DNA of 64,000 bases from Sphingobacterium gobiense (GCF_002980575.1 NZ_PVBS01000004.1:124001-188000); one strand, 5' to 3'; counted from the stretch's first letter, positions 1-9,498 are shown. Numbers and translations: made by a program. The notes: generated by a model from the sequence alone, not told the origin.

Positions 1-752
1 ACAGAAGCAGCTGTCGCATCTTTCAAAACAGATACGCTTTCGATATCGTGCGTATTTAATCTGTTGATATCAACATCTGGTACACCATCTACCACGATTA
101 AGGGGCCAGCGGCACCCGAAGCGAGGGTTCCCAAACCCCTGACCATCAATGTAGAGTTATTGTTACCTGCCATTCCGCTGGACTGGTTAACTGCCAACCC
201 CGGCAATAAGCCATTCAGCGCAGTTGACACATTTGAGATAGACCTACTGGTTAATTTTTCATCAAAGGTCACACTTGCTACGGCACCTGTCAGATTCCCT
301 TTTTTTTGGGTACCATATCCCACCACGACCACTTCATCTATGGTGGACATATCGGGCAGCAATGTTACGTTTATTACACGTTGGCTATTACTAAATGGAA
401 ACTCCCTACTCAAAAAACCGACAGATGTAAAGACGAGTACACCGCCAGTTTGCGGCGCATCCATTACAAAATTTCCATCTACGTTGGTCACCGTAGACGC
501 GTTAGTACCTTTGAGATGAATGCCCACTCCCCCCAGAGGTTCGCCAGCACTATCCGTCACCCGACCGGTCACACGGGTAGTTTGTATTCCCTCGGTCGCT
601 GCACGAGGTACGTCGGGACTGCTGTTTTTGGTTATCATGGCGATGGAGACGACTTCATTGCTTTCCTGAGCAAGAAGCCCAAAACTATGGAAAACAAACC
701 CAATCCCCACACCGAGCTTACCCAACCAAAGTTTAGTTGTTTTGTGCATCAT
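1..752 (-). CDS. SusC/RagA-family TonB-linked outer membrane protein, N-terminal part (runs off the window)
   Basis: This is the first 250 or so codons of a SusC-type receptor, which imports oligosaccharides through the outer membrane using TonB energy. The translated minus strand starts MMHKTTKLWLGKLG, has a hydrophobic signal segment ending near LLAQ, then a carboxypeptidase-regulatory-like beta domain (RVTGRVTDSAGEPLGGV to about residue 130), the SusC signature VVVGYGTQKKGNLTGAV, and a TonB plug with PLIVVDGVPD and SVSVLKDATAAS. The coding frame is open to position 1, so the barrel and the expected SusD partner lie outside the window. It is the fourth gene of a minus-strand run with a lyase/GH88 fusion and two fucosidases, 48 bp after the last one, so it is the likely importer for their products. 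Two in-frame ATGs sit at 752 and 749; which one is used cannot be told. No STN domain is present, so signalling through FecR is not expected. Confidence 0.93.
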   Translation of the reverse strand, partial: MMHKTTKLWLGKLGVGIGFVFHSFGLLAQESNEVVSIAMITKNSSPDVPRAATEGIQTTRVTGRVTDSAGEPLGGVGIHLKGTNASTVTNVDGNFVMDAPQTGGVLVFTSVGFLSREFPFSNSQRVINVTLLPDMSTIDEVVVVGYGTQKKGNLTGAVASVTFDEKLTSRSISNVSTALNGLLPGLAVNQSSGMAGNNNSTLMVRGLGTLASGAAGPLIVVDGVPDVDINRLNTHDIESVSVLKDATAAS

Positions 753-800
753 ATGTTTTTAATTTGGTTTATAATAGATGATTAATAGTATTATTTTTAG

Positions 801-2159
801 TTATTCCCTGGAAGAAGCCTTATAAAGACCTAATTCTGCTAGTTGCACAGGTGATTTAGATTTCTTTACGGTAATTCTGATCTTGTCTGTGGTTGTCAAC
901 GGTACCCGCAATAAGCGCTTATAGCCGATAGTGGTAAGTTCACTTAACACTGTCCACGCTGTTCCATCCCAGTACTCCAGCAATGCTTCTTCATTTTTTT
1001 GCCCGTCTGCAATGTTTTCTTGAAGCGCAATCCGGTTAAAAGTCGCTTTTTTCTTCAATTTTACAACGAAAGGTTTATTTGTATGGAGGGTGGTGTAACT
1101 TTCTAGATGCCCGTCAGTTAAAGTTTTGTCAGCGCCTGCTTTTGCCAAGTTGTTGCGAAACGTTTCATCTAGGATCGACCGGTATTCATATAGATTTGCT
1201 ACATCCTGTTCGGCAAATAACCCCTCTTTGTTTGGTGGAATATTGAGCAACAGTACACTGTTTCTCCCTACGGAAGTGTAATAAAGATCGACCAAGTTTT
1301 GAGCAGACCGTACCTTATCATCTTCTTCCTCATGATAAAACCAGCCTGGTCTGATCGACACATCTGTTTCTGTCGGTATCCATAATTTGCCGTTCGGGTC
1401 CCCTACATTTAGGTATTCTGGCGACATTTTTCCGGGTGCGTTCTCGGGTTTCACATCGATTGTAGACCACATCGTTTCGCCGGCGATTCCTTTCTCATTA
1501 CCTACCCAGCGAACATCAGGACCTACGTCCGAAAACATCACCGCACCAGGCTGTAATTCACGAACCAAATCCCAATATCCGTCAAAATCGTACTCCATAT
1601 CGATGGCCTTTTTATCCTTTGCGCCGTCAAACCAAACCTCGGCTACGTCGCCATAGTTCGTTAATAACTCCCGGAGTTGATTTTTATAGAACGCGTTGTA
1701 TGCAGATGTGCCATAGGTAGGATGGTTTTGATCCCAAGGTGAAAGATAGAATCCAAACCCAATGCCGTATTCGCGACATGCCTGCTCGATCTCTTTTACC
1801 ATATCGCCTTTGCCATTTTTCCATGGGCTGCTTTTGACAGAATGATCCGTGTATGCCGTCGGCCAAAGACAAAATCCATCGTGATGCTTAGCTGTTATTA
1901 TTGCCATCTTAAACCCGGTTTCCTTCAGCACTTTGATCATCTTACCGGCATCAAAATTCACGGGATTAAAAATTTCAGGACTTTCGGTCCCATCTCCCCA
2001 TTCTTTGCCGGTAAAAGTATTGACTGTAAAATGGATGAAAGCAGTTGTTTCCAGCTTCTGCCATTTCAATTGGATTTCACTAGGCACCGGCTCATCCTGT
2101 GCTCGAAGTGGTATACTTATTACAAAAAGTAATAAGATCATATATAGCTGTTTGTTCAT
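801..2159 (-). CDS. Alpha-L-fucosidase, GH29 family, with C-terminal discoidin-like domain
   Basis: Predicted to release terminal alpha-L-fucose from a glycan in the periplasm or at the cell surface by a retaining mechanism. The 452-residue protein starts with a signal peptide (to about residue 20), then a GH29 barrel with KHHDGF (residues 91-96), GFGFYLSPWD (135-144) and AEVWFDGA, whose Asp178 is at the position of the GH29 nucleophile. The conserved arginine-rich WSTIDVKP and RPGWFYH regions follow. From about residue 330 the sequence resembles an F5/8-type (CBM32-like) beta-sandwich. The acid/base residue could not be placed with certainty, and the shortness suggests the GH29-B-like branch that prefers branched 1,3/1,4-linked fucose; that is inference. 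It lies 27 bp after the second fucosidase and 48 bp before susC in the same orientation, so a single transcript is likely. Confidence 0.9.
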   Translation of the reverse strand: MNKQLYMILLLFVISIPLRAQDEPVPSEIQLKWQKLETTAFIHFTVNTFTGKEWGDGTESPEIFNPVNFDAGKMIKVLKETGFKMAIITAKHHDGFCLWPTAYTDHSVKSSPWKNGKGDMVKEIEQACREYGIGFGFYLSPWDQNHPTYGTSAYNAFYKNQLRELLTNYGDVAEVWFDGAKDKKAIDMEYDFDGYWDLVRELQPGAVMFSDVGPDVRWVGNEKGIAGETMWSTIDVKPENAPGKMSPEYLNVGDPNGKLWIPTETDVSIRPGWFYHEEEDDKVRSAQNLVDLYYTSVGRNSVLLLNIPPNKEGLFAEQDVANLYEYRSILDETFRNNLAKAGADKTLTDGHLESYTTLHTNKPFVVKLKKKATFNRIALQENIADGQKNEEALLEYWDGTAWTVLSELTTIGYKRLLRVPLTTTDKIRITVKKSKSPVQLAELGLYKASSRE

Positions 2160-2186
2160 CAGGTAATTTTATAGTACATGTTTATT

Positions 2187-3587
2187 TTAATGTGTCAGCA
2201 ACATGGCGTCTGTCAACTTAAATACCCAAGCATGCTCACAAGGCGCGTTCGTCGGGTTAATTTGGGGTGGATGGATGCGCAACCTATTCTTTGCTGTTTT
2301 GCATTTTACGGGTAAATCTGTCCCTAGCAAAGTCACAGTGCGCGCATGGCGAACGCCGTCAACGATCAGTTCCTTCTCGGGCCACTTGGTACAGATGACA
2401 TACAAGTCGTTACCTTTCCGGGTATAATAGATGCCATTTTCTTCCTGTAGCGGTCGTTCGTTCCATGCGGTCGTGCCGTAAATCGCCTCTCCGTTTACAC
2501 GTAACCAATTACCGATAGCAAGCAAACGCTCTTCCATAACGACAGGAATCAGTCCCCTTGCATCCGGTCCGACATTAAGCAAAAGATTACCGCCGTTTCC
2601 GACTTTTTCTATCAGTAAATCGATCAACTGTTTGGAGGAGTAATAATGTGCGGTGGTTTCAAAACGATTATATCCATAAGAAGTTCCAATCCCGCGGCTC
2701 TCTTCCCAAGGATGTAGAATTCTACCCGTGGTTAGCGTGTCACCGATCAGGTTATATTCTGTCGTGTAATATCCCCCATGTTTGCTTCTTGTTTCTTTCC
2801 CCCATCTATCATTAACCACTACGGTATTTTTCACCGGGGACTCGTTGTAAAGCCATGTCAAGAATGTCGTACTTTTTAACTTGTCACTTGTATAATCCCA
2901 TTCTCCGTCTGCGAAAATAATTTCTGGACGATAATTATTCACTAGATCTTTCATTTGTGGTATCATATGTTCTGTCGTCCAACGCTCCATATTGCCCGAG
3001 GTATAAAGTGAATTATTCCATTCCAACAGCGAATAATATAACCCAAATCGTAAACCAGCACCTCGTACCGCGTTAGATAGATCCTTTATGATATCGCGTT
3101 TAGGACCTGAGTCTACACTGTTCCAGCCTTTGCTGTGCACACTCGGCCATAAGCAGTAGCCATCATGATGTTTCGACGTCAATACCACGTAACCTGCGCC
3201 AGATCTTTTAAACAAATCGGCCCATTTGTCCGGATTGAAAAATTCTGCCTTAAACATCGGTGCGAAATCTGCATACGTCGAATTTGGTCCATAATTACGT
3301 TTTTGGTAATCGGTGAATGCACTATTTTTTTCCATAAGACGCATAAGGTAATGCTCAGCATATTTTTCGTAAACCCCCTCTACTTCGTCAACGGGCGCGT
3401 AGGCCGGGACAGAATAAAGCCCCCAATGGATGAATATGCCGAACTTGGCATCTGACCACCAGGATGGTATCGGTCTCGAGTGTAATGAGGTCCAGTTATT
3501 ATCAAACTTTTGGGCAATCACCTGTCGTGTTAGCAGCGTGCATAAAAACACGGTTAAACACATCTTGATAGCTACGTTAGTTTTCAT
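2187..3587 (-). CDS. Alpha-L-fucosidase, GH29 family
   Basis: A second GH29 exo-fucosidase of 466 residues, not a close copy of its neighbour. The N-terminus (to about residue 26, RQVIAQ) is a signal peptide. Family marks are WWSDAKFGIFIHWGLYSVPA (43-62), LTSKHHDGYCLWPS (136-149), the nucleophile loop EIIFADGEW with Asp227, and WEESRGIGTSYGYN, with a short beta-sandwich tail after about residue 375. This arrangement matches the GH29-A type that acts on simple alpha-fucosides, but subfamily needs an alignment. The start overlaps the stop of the upstream lyase/GH88 gene by 11 bp, suggesting coupled translation. Together the two fucosidases point to a heavily fucosylated substrate. Confidence 0.92.
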   Translation of the reverse strand: MKTNVAIKMCLTVFLCTLLTRQVIAQKFDNNWTSLHSRPIPSWWSDAKFGIFIHWGLYSVPAYAPVDEVEGVYEKYAEHYLMRLMEKNSAFTDYQKRNYGPNSTYADFAPMFKAEFFNPDKWADLFKRSGAGYVVLTSKHHDGYCLWPSVHSKGWNSVDSGPKRDIIKDLSNAVRGAGLRFGLYYSLLEWNNSLYTSGNMERWTTEHMIPQMKDLVNNYRPEIIFADGEWDYTSDKLKSTTFLTWLYNESPVKNTVVVNDRWGKETRSKHGGYYTTEYNLIGDTLTTGRILHPWEESRGIGTSYGYNRFETTAHYYSSKQLIDLLIEKVGNGGNLLLNVGPDARGLIPVVMEERLLAIGNWLRVNGEAIYGTTAWNERPLQEENGIYYTRKGNDLYVICTKWPEKELIVDGVRHARTVTLLGTDLPVKCKTAKNRLRIHPPQINPTNAPCEHAWVFKLTDAMLLTH

Positions 3588-6198
3588 TTTCCTGTTTGAT
3601 GAGGTTTTTATAGCGAAGTAGCGCTTCTACATAATAATAATCAGCATAGGTTAACGGAACATCGACTTCGCTATTGTGTGGAATCGAACCTACACTATGC
3701 TTCAGTAAAAAACCACCATTCGAACCCAGTTCAGCGGTATATGGCGCAGTAGACAAATTGTACAGCATGGTTTCCGCTGTTTTCAAGTAGTTTTTGGAAA
3801 GCTTTCCTTTCACCATAGTACTCATTTCAATAAGGGCGGATGCGGTTATTGCAGCCGTAGAAGCGTCTCGATAGTGTTTATATTTTACATATTTACTATC
3901 TGCTGGAAGGTCAGGTGCATCATAATCCCAATAGGCAATCAGGTCGTCGGGCATGTTGGGGTGCGCTAACATATATTTTGCGATTTTCTTCGCAAACGAA
4001 AGGTACTTCTTATCTTTTGTATCACGGTACATCATAACGTATCCATACAAGCCCCAAGCTTGACCTCTCGCCCACGCCGATTCATCAAAGGCGCCCTGGT
4101 TGGTTTTCTTCTTGATAATACCGCCCGTTTTGGGGTTGTAGTCGACCACATGGTAACAGCTATAATCCTTGCGATAATGATTTTTCATGGTCGTGTTGGC
4201 GTGCGTTACAGAGATATCATAAAATTTTTGGTCGCCACTCAATCGTGTTGCGCTGTTCAAGAACTCCAAGTTCATCATATTGTCTATAATGACCGGAAAG
4301 TTGTCAAAGTCCCACGAACGAATTGATTTTGTTACTGGGCTGTACCGGGTAGCCAACGATTCGGCGCCTTTAAGTAAAATTTCCTTATATGCGGCTGTAT
4401 CTCCAGTAATACGCATCGCATTTCCAAAACTGCAGTACAACATAAAACCCAGATCATGTGTTGTCGTATTAAATTGTTCTTTTTCCAGAAGTTTCAATTT
4501 CTGCTTTGCTAACGTCAATAATTCTTTATCACCCGAATGTTCGTACAGATAAAGTAATGTACCCGGATAGAATCCTGATGTCCACCAACCTGTTTCTGAA
4601 TCAAAGTTCTTTCCATTGTCGTAAGTCTTTGGCAACATATTTTTGGCGGAACGCTGCGCCAGCACTTTTATCTGCTGTACAGCGTTATCCAACTTCTCGT
4701 CTATCATACTAACAGCTAATTTTTCCTGTGCCTGTGCGGTAGTTAAATTCAATTTTTGCGGTTCAAAAAAATCCGTTGTCGCCTGACGCGGAAGCATGAA
4801 TACCGCTCCTTCCTTAGTCGTAAAGTAGATGTTGGATTCCGAAGGTTTACGCCCATCGCCATCAGCCCATAGGCCGTAAAAATCTTTTTTCGCATTAGTA
4901 GGCTTCCGAACATAAGCGTGGTTCCGAGAGCTGTTTTGGGTTATTTCCTTTTTCTTTTTCCAGTTCGTTCCCCCGTCTTGGCTTACCCATATCGCAAGTT
5001 CGCCACCGGGATTGTACGCCTGCGGCCCTGTCTCCGTCGGACCAATGATCCTCACGCGCCCGTTGCTCTCCGCATAGACCGAGCCCATATCATAATTACT
5101 GTCCGAAGAGGTAATGACCGTATTATTCCATTTTTTCGATTTTTTGTCTACATGGAAGAAATGCCAATCCCGAGACCCATTTCGTGGTCCAGGTTGCGGT
5201 CCTTTACTAGAGATTGTTAAAATCAACGGATTCCCGTTTTCATCAAGATCGATATCGAGCAGATAGTTGTTCAATTTATCCGAAGTAAAATCTTTCACTA
5301 ACGCAGTGTTGTTCCGGGTTGTTAAGGGCAGTTTCATGATATGCTTGTCCACTGTCTGCCACGATTTACCCCAATCGGATGTTTCGAGGTAATATAAGTT
5401 TGTCCTGTAGTCCAACCCTTTCCCATCGGGATGAAAATCAAAGGCGACTCCGATTTTGCCATTTGACATCGCACTAATTTGGTAATGTCCGCCCTCTATA
5501 TTACCTAGCACCTTCCATTCATCCCAATGTTGACCGTCTTTACTGGTATTATAGCCTATGACCCGTCTATGTTTGGCATCGTATCTTGAAAAAAGAGCAA
5601 GAAAGCCCTTGTCGTCATCGTAATAGACTTGGAAATAAGAAAAATTAGTAAAGGGTTTCTTCTCCCCATTTACCATCTCTGTTGCTTCAACCAATTCGAA
5701 TTGATCAATGTCGTGTGGTTTGGTCGATTTTGAGATATAGGATGGCCGTTCGACCCCGTGTGATGTAGAAAATATCCAGATATAGCCTGCGGCATCGACA
5801 GCGATTACGGGGTTATCGTGCGCATCCACGGTTTTTTTATCGAGAACCGTAGTGGGATTTGCTATCTTCTTGGTGCGGTGATCATAAAAAGAAACATTAT
5901 GCAATAATGTACTGTTGTTTTCATCCGTGCCACCATAACAGAAGTAGGTCCTGTTTACTTTTTCAACATAGACTGCGAAAGGCCTATGATTGGCAGGGTA
6001 AGTCCCTAGCCCGCCACTATACTTAAAGGCGTATTCGTCGCCCGTAGGCTGGATCATGTACCATATTCCCCTAAACCCATTCGCTTTACTATTGGTCAAC
6101 TCTTTCGTTTTGTTTGGCGTATGCTGTGCAGTAGCGACGGAACAAAACATAGCGCATAAAAATAGAATGCGGTAAAAACTTGCAAAATGTAATTTCAT
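3577..6198 (-). CDS. Two-domain enzyme: BNR_4-type beta-propeller (lyase-like) fused to a GH88 unsaturated glucuronyl hydrolase
   Basis: An 873-residue secreted protein that appears to join two consecutive steps of uronic-acid glycan breakdown. After a signal peptide (MKLHFASFYRILFLC to ATAQ) comes a seven-bladed-propeller-like region of about 460 residues with GFRGIWYMIQP, DAHDNPVIAVD, IWIFSTSHGVERPSY and repeated tryptophan-rich blades, matching the BNR_4 family that includes several polysaccharide lyases (PL24, PL25, PL40, PL42 type). From about residue 490 it is GH88: GWWTSGFYPGTLLYL, then THDLGF with Asp582 and IIDNMMNLE with Asp639, the two aspartates needed in Bacillus unsaturated glucuronyl hydrolase, then WARGQAWGLYGY. 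The GH88 half removes the 4,5-unsaturated uronate that a lyase creates. Whether the propeller is a lyase or only binds sugar cannot be decided from sequence. I prefer the ATG at 6198 over a TTG three codons upstream because the signal peptide begins there. First gene of the locus. Confidence 0.85.
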   Translation of the reverse strand: MKLHFASFYRILFLCAMFCSVATAQHTPNKTKELTNSKANGFRGIWYMIQPTGDEYAFKYSGGLGTYPANHRPFAVYVEKVNRTYFCYGGTDENNSTLLHNVSFYDHRTKKIANPTTVLDKKTVDAHDNPVIAVDAAGYIWIFSTSHGVERPSYISKSTKPHDIDQFELVEATEMVNGEKKPFTNFSYFQVYYDDDKGFLALFSRYDAKHRRVIGYNTSKDGQHWDEWKVLGNIEGGHYQISAMSNGKIGVAFDFHPDGKGLDYRTNLYYLETSDWGKSWQTVDKHIMKLPLTTRNNTALVKDFTSDKLNNYLLDIDLDENGNPLILTISSKGPQPGPRNGSRDWHFFHVDKKSKKWNNTVITSSDSNYDMGSVYAESNGRVRIIGPTETGPQAYNPGGELAIWVSQDGGTNWKKKKEITQNSSRNHAYVRKPTNAKKDFYGLWADGDGRKPSESNIYFTTKEGAVFMLPRQATTDFFEPQKLNLTTAQAQEKLAVSMIDEKLDNAVQQIKVLAQRSAKNMLPKTYDNGKNFDSETGWWTSGFYPGTLLYLYEHSGDKELLTLAKQKLKLLEKEQFNTTTHDLGFMLYCSFGNAMRITGDTAAYKEILLKGAESLATRYSPVTKSIRSWDFDNFPVIIDNMMNLEFLNSATRLSGDQKFYDISVTHANTTMKNHYRKDYSCYHVVDYNPKTGGIIKKKTNQGAFDESAWARGQAWGLYGYVMMYRDTKDKKYLSFAKKIAKYMLAHPNMPDDLIAYWDYDAPDLPADSKYVKYKHYRDASTAAITASALIEMSTMVKGKLSKNYLKTAETMLYNLSTAPYTAELGSNGGFLLKHSVGSIPHNSEVDVPLTYADYYYVEALLRYKNLIKQENEN

Positions 6199-6427
6199 AT
6201 TAATCAATTAGTTAGTTTGCATCCCCACAATTACAATAAATCGAAGGGCTGAAAACGGATTTTTAGACTTTTACGCTTCTTTATATATTGCTGTTAAGAA
6301 AAATAAATAATGTTAATACTTTATAATTGTATCTTTTCTGTTTAAAATTGTTGATGTAAAGTACTGAAACAAATTTTAGTGATACTGTATCTTAACTAAA
6401 CCATTTTATGTACAAAATAAACATACC

Positions 6428-7333
6428 ATGATTAACAGGGTTCCTCACGAAATTAAAATTGATCCCTCTTCCATACGGCAGACATTCAGGGAAATAAACA
6501 TAAAACTCTTCTGCTGTAGATACTGGATATTGGAAGAGTGGGCGTGCTTTGACTTATCTGTGCCGTTTTGGCGTATCTATTACAACACCGTCGACGGTGC
6601 CGAGATCATCCATAATAATAGATCTATTATGCTGAACAAAGATAATCTGGTTATTATACCGCCCAACACTTCATTTTCAACTCGTTTAAATACAACCAAC
6701 GTTCGAGGCAATAATGAAAGTATCTCCGGACGGAAGTTTACCGAGGCCGATATACTAGAACAAATAGAAGCAACAAATAAGGTGGATCATCTCTTCATCC
6801 ACTTTTCGTTAGGATTTCCGTTAGACTACGCCGGTGGTGGCGTGTATTGTTTGGAGCTGACTGATCAAAAGCTGAGTTTGATAGCGGAAATTATACACAC
6901 CTGTATACAAGACCACCCGTTCAATTTTTTTGATTGTCTCAAAGTTAATATGTTAATAGGTTTATGTTTAGTACAGCTAGAGAATTTGCTCACTGAATTT
7001 AAGACGATGGATCAACGTATTTTTGGAGCGATGGCATATGTGGATAATAATTACGATAAAATGATTACCAATGATGCACTCGCGACGATGGCAAACATGG
7101 CGGCCAACTCATTTGCTAGACTTTTTAAGAGAGCAACAGGAATCACCATTCAGCAATATATCATAAAAAAACGCATTGAAAATGCGCTTAACCTAATGCA
7201 TCACTCTGATAAAAGTTTAGATGAAATCGCGCATGATTGTGGTTTTTCCGACCGTTTCCATTTTTCTAAATCTTTTAAGAAACATGTACATATGAGCCCA
7301 TCCTACTATCGGAAAAACCTAACGCTTTTTTAA
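6428..7333 (+). CDS. AraC-family transcriptional regulator
   Basis: A 301-residue regulator with an N-terminal cupin-like sensing region (WACFDLSVPFWRIYYN, MLNKDNLVIIPPNTSFS) and a C-terminal double helix-turn-helix of AraC type at about 195-300 (NDALATMANMAANSFARLFK, then SLDEIAHDCGFSDRFHFSKSFK and MSPSYYRK). It is transcribed away from the lyase/fucosidase/susC genes across a 229-bp AT-rich gap, so control of that locus by the sugar it releases is the simplest reading. The sensing half contains about 30 residues (near 85-115, GNNESISGRKFTEADI) that look like an insertion or ligand loop. No signal peptide or membrane segment, so it is cytoplasmic and not a hybrid two-component sensor, which is the more common regulator in Bacteroides loci of this kind. 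Confidence 0.9.
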   Translation: MINRVPHEIKIDPSSIRQTFREINIKLFCCRYWILEEWACFDLSVPFWRIYYNTVDGAEIIHNNRSIMLNKDNLVIIPPNTSFSTRLNTTNVRGNNESISGRKFTEADILEQIEATNKVDHLFIHFSLGFPLDYAGGGVYCLELTDQKLSLIAEIIHTCIQDHPFNFFDCLKVNMLIGLCLVQLENLLTEFKTMDQRIFGAMAYVDNNYDKMITNDALATMANMAANSFARLFKRATGITIQQYIIKKRIENALNLMHHSDKSLDEIAHDCGFSDRFHFSKSFKKHVHMSPSYYRKNLTLF

Positions 7334-7343
7334 ATGATAAACG

Positions 7344-8174
7344 CTATGATATGAGTTTAATCTCATAATCGCTTAAGATGATGCGCTTCTCTTTATATAG
7401 CCCGCCTATCGCTTTTTTGAATGCTTTTTTGCTTATCTGAAAGCGATCATGTATTTCTTCCGGATCACTTTTGTCGCCCAAGGGGATGCGTCCACCTTCA
7501 TCCATGAGGACACGTAGCAGCATTTCCTTGGTGTCAAGCACATGCCCAAAACCCTGTGGTTGCAAGCTGAGGTCTACTTTGCCGGCTATGGTGATGTTTT
7601 TTACCCAGCCTTTACGCTTATCGCCAACGGCGATATTTGCAAATAGCTCGTTGTGGTATAATAATCCAATGTAACGGTTGTCGATGATGGCGTTGAAACC
7701 CAAATCGGTCTCTTCGGCGATCAACAGATCAACTTCGTCCCCTACTTCTAGGTCTACATCTTCCTCCTCAATAAACCTGCGTAGTTTTGTAGAGGCAAGC
7801 ATACGTTCGTTTTCTTCATCCAAATATAAGTATACCACATAGGCTTCGCCTTTTCGCATGGGCCAGCGCTGTTCTTTAGTAGGAACAAAAATATCCTTGT
7901 CGATACCCAGATCCAAAAATGCGCCTATTTCAGAGGCAGCGACAACGTTTAGAAACGCGAAATCACCGACTTCGGCCAATGCCGGTTTGGTGGTTGCGAC
8001 CGTCTCTCCCGCTTTATTGACAAAAACAAACACCCGGATGTCGTCATCGATCGTCACTTCTGAGGGTACCTCGGCCGAAGGCAATAAAATTTCTGTTTCA
8101 CCATCGGATAATCGTAAACCATTACTGTTCTGACCGGTGACTTTAAGGGTGTTGTATGTTCCTATTGCTATCAT
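7344..8174 (-). CDS. CvfB/YitL-like S1-domain RNA-binding protein
   Basis: A 276-residue cytoplasmic protein recognised as CvfB-like from MIAIGTYNTLKV at the start, GAFLDLGIDKDIFVPTKEQ in the second S1 domain (about 70-125), GLLYHNELFANIAVGDKRKGWV in the third S1 repeat (about 150-215), and a C-terminal winged-helix (IHDRFQISKKAFKKAIGGLYK, about 225-276). Members bind RNA; the Staphylococcus protein affects virulence gene expression, but the molecular role in Bacteroidota is not known to me. The gene stands alone between converging araC (11 bp away) and the orphan sigma gene. No clear promoter consensus was found upstream. Confidence 0.88.
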   Translation of the reverse strand: MIAIGTYNTLKVTGQNSNGLRLSDGETEILLPSAEVPSEVTIDDDIRVFVFVNKAGETVATTKPALAEVGDFAFLNVVAASEIGAFLDLGIDKDIFVPTKEQRWPMRKGEAYVVYLYLDEENERMLASTKLRRFIEEEDVDLEVGDEVDLLIAEETDLGFNAIIDNRYIGLLYHNELFANIAVGDKRKGWVKNITIAGKVDLSLQPQGFGHVLDTKEMLLRVLMDEGGRIPLGDKSDPEEIHDRFQISKKAFKKAIGGLYKEKRIILSDYEIKLIS

Positions 8175-8346
8175 TGTTTTTTAATTATCGTTGTAAATGC
8201 TCATTTATCATACATAAAGAGACTTCGGTATAAAGTAAAGAAAAAATATAAGGATAGCGCATAAAAAGATAGAATTTTGGGTGCTAATAAAAAAGTCCGC
8301 AGGGAGAGACCTGCAGACCGATAAGCATTGGATTAGATGCACTATG

Positions 8347-8862
8347 CTAACTAACCTTATTATATGTAGACAGCTGTGCCTGTAGAAATTTACGTGCATG
8401 GTGTATACGTGTTTTGACCGTACCATCTGGCATGTTAAAATACTCCGCTATCTCCCTGTATTTATAGCCTTCGATATGCATGTTAAAAATTTCACTGCTC
8501 TCAGCTGGTAATTTTTTCATTGCCGATTCAATATCCTCCATCGTAAATTTCCCGTAAGCGTTGTTTTGGCTAAAGGGTTCACTGTAACCCATAGCACGCA
8601 CGTCGCACATATGTGCGTTTTCATATTCTAACCTCCTTTGGCCGCGACGGTATTGATTGATAAACAGATTTTTCATGATAACGTAAAGCCACGACATAAT
8701 TCGAGGGTTATTATCGTACTCATCAATGTACTTGATCGACTTGACTAACGTTTCCTGTACCAGATCTTGGATATCATCCGGATCCTTTGTAAACTTTCTT
8801 GCAAACTTAGTAAGAACAGATCTGCTTTGCTCAATTTGTTGCTGTAACTGAATTGTGTTCAT
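8347..8862 (-). CDS. ECF-type RNA polymerase sigma factor
   Basis: A 171-residue sigma-70 family factor. Region 2 is DPDDIQDLVQETLVKS and MSWLYVIMKNLFINQYRR (about 30-80); region 4 is KKLPAESSEIFNMHIEGYKYREIAEYF... with the recognition helix MPDGTVKTRIHHARKFL near the C-terminus. I start it at the ATG at 8862 (MNTIQLQQQIEQS), because the extra 32 residues allowed by the open frame upstream do not resemble a sigma factor. No anti-sigma gene, FecR or receptor is next to it, so it is probably a general stress-type factor controlled otherwise. Confidence 0.9.
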   Translation of the reverse strand: MNTIQLQQQIEQSRSVLTKFARKFTKDPDDIQDLVQETLVKSIKYIDEYDNNPRIMSWLYVIMKNLFINQYRRGQRRLEYENAHMCDVRAMGYSEPFSQNNAYGKFTMEDIESAMKKLPAESSEIFNMHIEGYKYREIAEYFNMPDGTVKTRIHHARKFLQAQLSTYNKVS

Positions 8863-9306
8863 AATCAATGTTTTGTATGTAGGTAGACTAATTTTTAATG
8901 TCGGGAATATGTATACAAAAGCTGTGCTAAAATTGATCGGTTTTGCAGCGGTAGACACGTTCAGCGCAGCGGTATGCGAGAAATACCTAGAGCACGTATT
9001 TATACGTATAAAGCGCTCTTTTAGAGCTTAGGTCGAGTCTAAAGTTTGTTTTCTAGCTTCTGGCATGGACTTTCAGTATTATTTTATTTATTGTTTTTCG
9101 GTATTTATTTTTTCCGATAACGTATTTTACGTGTTTCTTGACGTAGCTTTTGTGTCCTAACCCTCTTTTGTTCTACCATGCTCTGTTTGGCCAGATACAA
9201 CTAGGATCCGTACGTGAGGAATAATGCGCAATAACTGGTTATTTGGGCTTATATTTGATATCGGAAATGTAGATGAAATATAGGAAATCAAAAAAGTGAA
9301 ATAACA
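8863..9306. other. 444-bp gap with no recognisable gene
   Basis: AT-rich intergenic DNA between the orphan sigma gene and the small gene before bioB. It holds a short inverted repeat (GCTCT, three T, AGAGC) near 9014-9026 and a TATACGTATAAAG string near 9000 that recurs near 10757, just before the remnant copy of the small gene. No open frame with coding character and no exact TTG-N20-TAnnTTTG promoter was found. Confidence 0.6.
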
Positions 9307-9498
9307 ATGCTTAACGATAAACAAATTAAAGAGATTGCTGATTCCCTTCTTTCGACTTTTTTGCCGAAGGACGACTCAGCTACAGAACTGACGTTTAATT
9401 TCACTGTCCCGCCAAATCACACTTATAAAGTTTGGTATGAAAAACGCCATACTGCCTGGACGTTTACGAAATTTGAAAAAGTACAGATTCAAAAATGA
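9307..9498 (+). CDS. Small protein of unknown function (63 aa)
   Basis: Unrecognised 63-residue protein beginning MLNDKQIKEIADSLL, with a short helix followed by a strand-rich half (ELTFNFTVPPNHTYKVWYEK and HTAWTFTKFEKVQ). No signal peptide or membrane segment. It sits 190 bp before bioB in the same direction. It is supported as a real gene because the segment from about residue 33 to 55 (NHTYKVWYEKRHT) is preserved in a second, broken copy at 10787-10867 on the far side of bioB, with third-position changes that mostly keep the amino acids. Function cannot be inferred. Confidence 0.6.
   Translation: MLNDKQIKEIADSLLSTFLPKDDSATELTFNFTVPPNHTYKVWYEKRHTAWTFTKFEKVQIQK

Noticed and set aside
306..785. 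Plus-strand open frames over the first receptor gene
   Set aside because: They are shadows of the minus-strand SusC gene, whose translation is unambiguous.
6199..6207. TTG start three codons before the lyase/GH88 ATG
   Set aside because: The signal peptide begins cleanly at the ATG at 6198, and an ATG is the better start.
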